Below are positions 58,585 through 64,000 of a DNA stretch of 64,000 nt, piece by piece; the first letter of the stretch is position 1; each line of letters begins with the position of its first letter. The position numbers and the translations under genes were made by a program. Location: the NCBI RefSeq assembly GCF_004912275.1, contig NZ_STGY01000083.1:124001-188000 (forward strand), read 5' to 3'. The notes below the pieces were generated by a model, which saw nothing but the letters and a program-made list of their open reading frames with translations, was not told the origin of the DNA and did no database searches. The DNA comes from Glycomyces buryatensis. GTDB taxonomy: Bacteria > Actinomycetota > Actinomycetes > Mycobacteriales > Micromonosporaceae.

Positions 58585-59811
58585 GTGACAGGCGGCGTGA
58601 ACCTCCCCCAGAAGCGGGGACTGTGGCAGCGGATGTCGGAGTATGACTCCCGGCATCCGCTGCTTTGGAATCTCCTCCCGATTGCGTTTTACGTCTTCGT
58701 TACCGGGCTGGCCATGATCGCCAGCAGTGACGCGCTTCGGCACCCGCTGCTTCAGGTCGCCGTGACGGTCGTCCTCATCGGCTCGCTTGCATGGCGACGC
58801 AGATACCCGTTCACGGTGGTGATGGTCCAGCAGGTAGGGCTCCCGTTCATCGTCGTCCTCGATCTGTCCGGCACAGACGCCGCACTCCTGGCCTCCGCCG
58901 GTGCCGTCGGATTCATCATGTCCCTCTTCAACCTGGTGCTGCGCAGCCCGGTGAAACTGGTATGGCTGGGCGTCGGTGTCTCGATGCTCGGATCGTTCGC
59001 CGACTGGTGGGCGAATGAACCCTCGCATTCGGCTCTCGCGCTGCTGGGAACCGTGTTCGAGTCGGCCTCCGTCATCGGACTCGTCGTAGCCATCGGCGCC
59101 CTGGTGCGGACGCGGCGGAACTATCAGGAATCGAATCGCGAACAGCACGCCCGCGAGGCGGTGGCCGAGGAGCGCACCCGCATCGCCCGCGAGATGCACG
59201 ACATCATCGGGCACAACCTGGCGGTCATCAACGCGCTCGCGGACGGCGGCGCCTACGCGGCGAAGTCCTCACCGGACCAGGCCAAGCAGGCGCTCGAGGC
59301 GATCGGGCGGACCAGCCGGGAGGCCCTGGGCGAGCTGCGCCGGGTCCTGTCGGTCCTGCAGTCCGACGACGACACCGAGCTGGAGATGGCCCCGCAGCCG
59401 GGACTCGCGGAGCTGCCGGTGCTGGTGGAGCGCGTCCGGGAGGCCGGGCTGCCGGTGATGCTGCGGACCTCGGGCGAGCCGTGGGCGATGTCGGAGAACC
59501 AGCAGCTGGCGGTGTACCGGACCGTCCAGGAGGCACTGACCAATGTGTTCAAGCACGCCTCGGGCAACCGCCGAGCCGAAGTGTCGCTGGATTATCGCGA
59601 CGACGGGCTCGGCGTCATCGTCACGAACTCGGGTTCCCATGTCGTGGGCAGTGGGGCGAATCGCGGTCTGGCGGGGCTGGCCGAGCGCGCCGCGGCCTTC
59701 GACGGGACAATGACGGCCGGGCCGCAGTCGGTCGGGGGCTGGCGGGTGGCCCTGTGGATGCCGAAGAACGGTTCGGATTCCGGCCCACAAGCTTCGCCGA
59801 GTGAGGGATAG
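58585..59811 (+). CDS. NarL-type sensor histidine kinase
   Basis: 408 residues. Membrane region 30-175 with about six helices. HisKA_3 with phospho-His205 (RIAREMHDIIGHNLAVINALADGGAY); HATPase_c ~290-395 (ENQQLAVYRTVQEALTNVFKHASGN, GANRGLAGLAERAAAF). It senses a membrane or envelope signal and phosphorylates the response regulator 5 bp downstream. Its link to the preceding ABC exporter suggests regulation of that transporter. Confidence 0.94.
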   Translation: MTGGVNLPQKRGLWQRMSEYDSRHPLLWNLLPIAFYVFVTGLAMIASSDALRHPLLQVAVTVVLIGSLAWRRRYPFTVVMVQQVGLPFIVVLDLSGTDAALLASAGAVGFIMSLFNLVLRSPVKLVWLGVGVSMLGSFADWWANEPSHSALALLGTVFESASVIGLVVAIGALVRTRRNYQESNREQHAREAVAEERTRIAREMHDIIGHNLAVINALADGGAYAAKSSPDQAKQALEAIGRTSREALGELRRVLSVLQSDDDTELEMAPQPGLAELPVLVERVREAGLPVMLRTSGEPWAMSENQQLAVYRTVQEALTNVFKHASGNRRAEVSLDYRDDGLGVIVTNSGSHVVGSGANRGLAGLAERAAAFDGTMTAGPQSVGGWRVALWMPKNGSDSGPQASPSEG

Positions 59812-59816
59812 ACACC

Positions 59817-60491
59817 GTGACCACGTTGCTCATCGTCGATGACCACCCCTTGCAGCGCATGGGGTTTCGCATGCTGGTGGAGAGCCAGTCCGACTTCACG
59901 GTGCTCGGGGAGGCCGACAACGGCGCCGACGCGGTGCGCCGCGCCGCCGAGCTGGGGCCCGATGTGGTCCTGATGGACGTGCGCATGCCGGGTCTGGACG
60001 GCATCGAGGCGACCCGGCGGATCATCGCCTCCGGCGGGCGCAGCCGGGTGCTGGTGCTGACCACTTTCGACCTGGACGAGTACGCCTATGCGGCGCTGCG
60101 GGCCGGGGCGAGCGGGTTCCTGGTGAAGGACGCCCAGCCCGAGGAGCTGCTGGCCGGCATCCGGGTCGTGGCGGCCGGCGACGCGGTCGTCGCGCCGAAG
60201 CTGACCCGGCGCCTGCTGGACCGCTTCGCCGACCAGTTCCCGGTCGAGGGCGAGCAGGACACGGGTGCCGCCCACGCCAAACTGGAGGTCCTGACCGAAC
60301 GCGAACGCGAGGTCCTGACGGCGGTCGGCAAGGGCTGGAACAATACCGAGATCGCCGAGCGCTTCCACCTCGCCGAGTCGACCGTGAAGACCCACATCGG
60401 CCGCATACTCGCCAAGATCGAGGCCAGGGACCGGGTGCAGGCGGTCATCTTCGCCTACAACACCGGCCTGGTGAACCCTGAGAACCGGTGA
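59817..60491 (+). CDS. NarL/LuxR-type response regulator
   Basis: 224 residues. Receiver with Asp8/Asp9 pocket and phospho-acceptor Asp54 (VVLMDVRMPGLDG). LuxR HTH ~158-215 (LTEREREVLTAVGKGWNNTEIAERFHLAESTVKTHIGRILAKIEARDRVQAV). GTG start at 59817. Last gene of the ABC-kinase-regulator group. Confidence 0.95.
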   Translation: MTTLLIVDDHPLQRMGFRMLVESQSDFTVLGEADNGADAVRRAAELGPDVVLMDVRMPGLDGIEATRRIIASGGRSRVLVLTTFDLDEYAYAALRAGASGFLVKDAQPEELLAGIRVVAAGDAVVAPKLTRRLLDRFADQFPVEGEQDTGAAHAKLEVLTEREREVLTAVGKGWNNTEIAERFHLAESTVKTHIGRILAKIEARDRVQAVIFAYNTGLVNPENR

Positions 60492-60497
60492 GGCCGT

Positions 60498-61262
60498 TCA
60501 GAGTCGGGTGAAGGCCAGCAGGTCGCACTCGGACTCGACCGGCCTGGGGACGGTCTCGGCGGCCGCATCGGCCTGCATCGCGGCGAGCCCGGCCTCGAAC
60601 TCCTCGTCGCTCAGGTGCTCGTAGACCGACAGGGCCCGCATCTGCTGGCGCTCGACGTAGTCCGCGAGGCTGTCGGCGGAGCGGTGGTGGACCTCGGTGA
60701 GCGAGGCGAGCTCGAACCCCGCCTCAGCGAACAGGGCCGTCGTCTCCTCCAGGCTCGGGAACACCTCCCGGTCGATCTCGCGCGTGCGCGGGAAGTAGTC
60801 GTAGATCAGCAGGTCCTTGATCCGATCGGACAGCGTCGTCGCCATGAGCAGGCGCGCGCCGGGCGCCAGGACCCGCCCGATCTCGGCCAGCGCCGCGGGC
60901 TTGTCCGGTACGTGGTGCCAGACCAGAAACATCAGGGCGAGGTCGGCGACGCCGTCGGCGAGCGGCAGGTCGTCGGCCGAGCCCTTGACGTAGGTGACGG
61001 ACGGGTGGGCGGACTCGGCCTCGGCGACCTCCCGCATCCGCCGGGACGGTTCGACCCCGATCACCGGGGCGGCGAAGCCCTCGGCGAGGAGCGGAGTGAA
61101 CCGCCCGGTCCCCGAGCCGATGTCGAGGATGGTCCGCACCGGCCGCTCCCCCGCTTGGAGGGCGAAGGCCCGCAGCCAGTTGGCGCGGCTGACCGGCAGC
61201 AGCGCCCTGCCTCTGGCGTATCCGGCGTGCTGGGTGGTGTCGTAGTCGACCCGTTTGAGCAT
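60498..61262 (-). CDS. class I SAM-dependent methyltransferase
   Basis: 254 residues from MLKRVDYDTTQHAGYARGRAL. SAM motif I ILDIGSGTGRFTPLL, motif II GVEPSRRM, then SADDLPLADGVADLALMFLVWHHVPDKPAALAEIGRVLAPGARLLM. UbiE/Methyltransf_11 class; acceptor unknown. AGGAGG nine bases before ATG 61262. Its 3' end almost touches the convergent response regulator. Confidence 0.92.
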   Translation of the reverse strand: MLKRVDYDTTQHAGYARGRALLPVSRANWLRAFALQAGERPVRTILDIGSGTGRFTPLLAEGFAAPVIGVEPSRRMREVAEAESAHPSVTYVKGSADDLPLADGVADLALMFLVWHHVPDKPAALAEIGRVLAPGARLLMATTLSDRIKDLLIYDYFPRTREIDREVFPSLEETTALFAEAGFELASLTEVHHRSADSLADYVERQQMRALSVYEHLSDEEFEAGLAAMQADAAAETVPRPVESECDLLAFTRL

Positions 61263-61305
61263 GTGCTGGTTCCTCCTGCCAAAGGAATTCGGGTCCCGCC
61301 GCCGC

Positions 61306-61848
61306 TTAGACGGTGGGCACCCAGAAGCGGAGCTTGTCGCCCCGCTGGTCTTCGAGCACTCCCCCGTTGCGTTCGATGGCCTTGCGCGAACCGACGTTGT
61401 CAGCGTCGCACGTGATGAGGGCCTTCTCGACGCCATATGCCGCGATGCGCGGCAGCGCGGCGGCCAGCATCGCGGTCGCGTGTCCCCGGCGGCGTGCGGT
61501 GGGCCGGATGTCGTAGCCGATGTGCCCGCCGATCTGGAGCAGGTGCTCGTTGAGATAGTGGCGCAGCGAGATGCGGCCCAGGTACTCGTCGCCGTCGACC
61601 CACCACAGCATCGTCATGGTGACGAAGTTCTCGGGCGGCTCGGTCTGCCAGCGCGCCTCGTCGGCCAGATACCGCTCCACCCACTCGCCGACCCATTCGC
61701 CGCCCCGGGCGGGGATGACGTAGTCGCGGATCATCTGCCCGGTGAGCGAGTGGTCGTCCTCGCTGCCGCGCCCTTCGGCGATGAATTCGTCGACGGCCTC
61801 GCTGAAGCTCGGGGCGAGGCGTGCGGTGGGCGAGATGAGTTCTGGCAT
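61306..61848 (-). CDS. GNAT-family N-acetyltransferase
   Basis: 180 residues from MPELISPTARLAPSF. GNAT core: MTMLWWVDGDEYLGRISLRHYLN, HIGYDIRPTARRRGHATAML (acetyl-CoA loop R-R-R-G-H-A) and YGVEKALITCDADNVGSRKAIERNGG. Acceptor unknown. TAACGT (61861-61856) seven bases before the ATG implies leaderless translation and excludes the longer frame starting at 61917. Confidence 0.92.
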   Translation of the reverse strand: MPELISPTARLAPSFSEAVDEFIAEGRGSEDDHSLTGQMIRDYVIPARGGEWVGEWVERYLADEARWQTEPPENFVTMTMLWWVDGDEYLGRISLRHYLNEHLLQIGGHIGYDIRPTARRRGHATAMLAAALPRIAAYGVEKALITCDADNVGSRKAIERNGGVLEDQRGDKLRFWVPTV

Positions 61849-62008
61849 GGTTTCGACGTTAGGACACCCACGGCACTGCGGGCAACCGCAATTCGCCCCG
61901 TTGTCGCGCCCGTCCATTGCACGCCGAAGTCGCCTGCGTGCGAAGAGAACGTAGCCTCCCGGTCACGTTCGGCAGGTACCGTTGCGGATCGGAATAGAGG
62001 AGGTGCGC

Positions 62009-62662
62009 ATGGGCGCTGATGTGACGTTGTCCGCCGAAGTCTTGCTGTTCGACATGGACGGGACGCTGGTCGATTCGACCAAGTCGGCCGAGGACGCCTG
62101 GGTGCGGTTCGCCGCGCGCCATGGGATCGACGCCGAGAAGATCGTGGCCGTCTCCCACGGCCGGCCCACGATCGAGGTGGTCGCCCAGTTCGCGCCTCCG
62201 GGCCTGGACATCCAGGCCGAGACCGACCGGATCGAGAGCGAGGAGATCGACCGGACCGAGGGCATCACCGAGATCCCGGGCGCGGCCGCGCTGCTGGCGT
62301 CGCTCGATCCCGAGCGGTGGGCGGTGGTGACGTCGGCATCCCGGCCGCTGACGGTCAAGCGGCTGCCCGCCGCGGGACTGCCGCTGCCGAAGGTCCTCAT
62401 CACGGCCGACGACATCGTCCGGGGCAAGCCCGATCCCCAGGGATATCGAATGGCGGCCGAGGCGCTCGGTTTCGACGCGGCGAACGCGGTGGTCTTCGAG
62501 GACGCCGAGGCCGGTCTGCTCGCGGGCAGGGCCGCGAAGGCGGCCACGGTCGTCGTCGGTGACTACAACGGCTTGGCCGCCGAGGGCCTGCCGAGGATCG
62601 CGGACATGCGGTCGGTCCGGGTCACCCCCAACGGCACCGGCCTGGGCGTCTCACTCGGATAA
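62009..62662 (+). CDS. HAD-family hydrolase (sugar phosphatase-like)
   Basis: 217 residues from MGADVTLSAEVLLFDMDGTLVDST. Motif I FDMDGTLVDS (nucleophile Asp and acid/base Asp), motif II VVTSAS, motif III Lys in GKPDPQGYRMAAEALG, motif IV VFEDAEAGLLAG. The cap domain 20-90 is helical, as in beta-phosphoglucomutase/glycerol-3-phosphatase relatives. GGAGG five bases before ATG 62009. Confidence 0.93.
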   Translation: MGADVTLSAEVLLFDMDGTLVDSTKSAEDAWVRFAARHGIDAEKIVAVSHGRPTIEVVAQFAPPGLDIQAETDRIESEEIDRTEGITEIPGAAALLASLDPERWAVVTSASRPLTVKRLPAAGLPLPKVLITADDIVRGKPDPQGYRMAAEALGFDAANAVVFEDAEAGLLAGRAAKAATVVVGDYNGLAAEGLPRIADMRSVRVTPNGTGLGVSLG

Positions 62663-62699
62663 TCCGAGACGTGGTCAGCCGACCAGTGCCGGTCGGTGC

Positions 62700-63275
62700 T
62701 CAGACGACCGACTGGGCGGCGTCCATCGTGGCGACTCGTGCGGCGCGCAGGCGCCCGGCCAGGTCCCGCGTCGGGCCGCCGCGCAGCAGCAGGACCAGCC
62801 ACGGGTCGTCGTCCATGCGGGCGGCGCTGACCAGGGCCAGGGCCATGATGTGGGCGCACACCTCGCGGGTGTCGGAGCAGCCGCAGGAGGTCGTGATGAT
62901 GTTGTGCGGCTCGGCGGCGAACTTCTTGGGCAGCAGGCGCATCCCGGCGCTGGAGAGCACTTCGTCAATGCGTTTCGGCAGGCGTCCGGCCAGCAGACCG
63001 GCCACACAGGAGGGCGACAGCGACAGGGCCGTCATTCCCGCGTTCCAGGTCGTGTTGTCGTACACGGGAATGCGGATCTCGGCCTCGAAGGTCCCGTTCG
63101 CGTCGGCGACGGTGCCCGAGACGGATCCGGGGTCGATCGACATCCCGGAGACGGCGCTGTGCCCGGCCAGGGCCCGGCCCTTGACGATGCGCTGGTCGGG
63201 GTAGTTCAGGCCGATGGTCTCCAGAGCTCGCCACCATTTGCGTCCCCACCAGGTCTTGCCGTACGGGTCGCTCAC
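62700..63275 (-). CDS. SWIM zinc-finger protein
   Basis: 191 residues from GTG 63275 (VSDPYGKTWWGRKWWRALETIG). SWIM motif CxCx(n)CxH: SCGCSDTREVCAHIMALAL at ~130-148. The N-terminal beta-rich part contains GMSIDPGSVSGTVADANGTFEAEI. In actinobacteria such SWIM proteins are paired with an SNF2 helicase; here the start overlaps the helicase stop (GTGA). Presumed nucleic-acid or protein interaction partner. Confidence 0.92.
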   Translation of the reverse strand: MSDPYGKTWWGRKWWRALETIGLNYPDQRIVKGRALAGHSAVSGMSIDPGSVSGTVADANGTFEAEIRIPVYDNTTWNAGMTALSLSPSCVAGLLAGRLPKRIDEVLSSAGMRLLPKKFAAEPHNIITTSCGCSDTREVCAHIMALALVSAARMDDDPWLVLLLRGGPTRDLAGRLRAARVATMDAAQSVV

Positions 63276-64000
63276 AGGTGGCCTCCGTCTTCGTCGAGCT
63301 CGATGAGCTTGCGCAGCTGGGTGTCGTCGAGTTCGCCGAGCCAGTCCTCGCCGTTGCCGACGACGGCGTCCGCGATGGCCCGTTTGCGGTTGAGCAGTTC
63401 GTCCACACGCTCTTCCAGGGTGCCGGCGGTGACGAGCTTGTGGACGTGGACGGTCTGAGTCTGGCCGATGCGGTGGGCCCGGTCGGTGGCCTGGTCCTCG
63501 ACGGCCGGGTTCCACCACCGGTCGTAGTGGACGACGTGGCTGGCGCCGGTCAGGTTGAGGCCGGTGCCGCCGGCGCGAAGGGAGATCAACAGGATCGCCG
63601 GTCCCTCGATGGTCTGGAAGTCGTCCACGAGGTTGTCGCGGGCGTGCTGGTCGAGCCCGCCGTGCAGGAACGGGGCGGCCGTGCCGGTCTCGGCGGCCAG
63701 GTGCTTGGAGAGCAGCTCGCCCATCTGCCGGTACTGGGTGAACACGAGGGCCTTGGCCCCCTCGTCCACGACCTCGCCGAGCATCTCGGTGACGCGGTCG
63801 AGCTTGCCGGAGCGCTCGGCCAGTCCCCCGTCGCCGACCCCCACGGCCTGGGCGGGGTGGTTGCAGATCTGCTTGAGCTTGGTGAGGAGCTTGAGGACGC
63901 GGCCGCGGCGGGTGATGCCGTCGCCCAGGCCCTCGTCGAAGGCCTCGCTGATGGCCTCCTTGTAGAGCCCGGCCTGCTCGTCCGTCATGGTGCAGACGAC
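63272..64000 (-). CDS. SNF2/DEAD-type helicase, C-terminal part (5' end beyond window)
   Basis: 242 visible residues; the frame stays open to the right edge. Helicase C-terminal RecA domain: GKLDRVTEMLGEVVDEGAKALVFTQYRQMGELLSKHL (motif IV), LLISLRAGGTGLNLTGASHVVHYDRWWNPAVEDQATDRAHRIGQTQTV (motifs V and VI), and a short tail ending EDGGHL. Swi2/Snf2 ATPase; usually ~900-1100 residues in this pair. Partner of the SWIM protein downstream. Confidence 0.94.
   Translation of the reverse strand, partial: VVCTMTDEQAGLYKEAISEAFDEGLGDGITRRGRVLKLLTKLKQICNHPAQAVGVGDGGLAERSGKLDRVTEMLGEVVDEGAKALVFTQYRQMGELLSKHLAAETGTAAPFLHGGLDQHARDNLVDDFQTIEGPAILLISLRAGGTGLNLTGASHVVHYDRWWNPAVEDQATDRAHRIGQTQTVHVHKLVTAGTLEERVDELLNRKRAIADAVVGNGEDWLGELDDTQLRKLIELDEDGGHL

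Noticed and set aside
1-64000. tRNA, rRNA, insertion sequence, integrase or prophage
   Set aside because: No cloverleaf-like intergenic segment, transposase or integrase motif was seen in any gap or frame.

Overview
The window is one continuous piece of a high-GC Gram-positive chromosome. Very high GC, Shine-Dalgarno plus abundant leaderless starts, a GarA/GcvH/MerR/bifunctional-nuclease cluster and PASTA-type kinase signalling all indicate an actinobacterium. I favour a soil or plant-associated member near Glycomyces/Micromonosporales, but that placement is inference. Both ends cut genes: gcvP lacks its last codons at the left edge and an SNF2 helicase lacks its N-terminal part at the right edge. 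I saw no tRNA, rRNA, IS element, prophage or CRISPR array.

Layout. 1-5.9 kb (minus strand): glycine cleavage and central-metabolism signalling block (gcvP behind a glycine riboswitch, MerR regulator, bifunctional nuclease, GarA FHA protein, gcvH, CDP-alcohol phosphatidyltransferase), in the same neighbourhood as mycobacterial Rv1822-Rv1832. 6.1-17.5 kb: an L-rhamnose locus. Mutarotase, isomerase, bifunctional aldolase/dehydrogenase, kinase, then a CUT1 sugar importer (binding protein, two permeases, no ATPase) and a YesL-like protein, all on minus, with a divergent LacI regulator and paired operators. A GH51 arabinofuranosidase and a DMT exporter follow. 20-25 kb: two DinB-like maleylpyruvate-isomerase-type proteins, a two-component system whose kinase carries an unusual C-terminal extracytoplasmic module, and two DedA proteins. 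25-36 kb (minus): urea uptake and ATP-dependent urea degradation, urtABCDE-gntR-urea carboxylase-allophanate hydrolase.

36-46 kb: serine beta-lactamase-like hydrolase divergent from a TetR regulator, a DUF2264 protein, an alpha/beta hydrolase, a third DedA protein, a TetR-MMPL efflux pair, and a lactonase divergent from msrB. 46-54.7 kb: PASTA Ser/Thr kinase, secreted-repeat lipoprotein, HrpB helicase, M50-type membrane protease with a block of ~50 bp direct repeats upstream, a coiled-coil protein, and a GH16 glucanase with its LacI regulator. 54.8-64 kb: a 47-residue GPGG membrane protein, an exonuclease/polymerase of the Pol I family, an ABC exporter with a linked two-component system, a methyltransferase, a GNAT enzyme, a HAD phosphatase, and a SWIM/SNF2 pair.

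The strongest regulatory signals are: a glycine riboswitch with a perfect Shine-Dalgarno-masking inverted repeat; matching LacI half-sites 121 bp apart at the rhamnose promoter; a perfect 18-bp palindrome just downstream of the GH16 promoter; a 20-bp-spacer promoter with a central palindrome upstream of the phosphatidyltransferase; helically phased TTCAG repeats upstream of the sugar-binding protein; and at least nine genes whose -10 box sits 6-8 nt before the start codon, implying leaderless transcripts. I did not find an obvious new defence or mobile system. The most unusual protein is the histidine kinase at 22355-23824.
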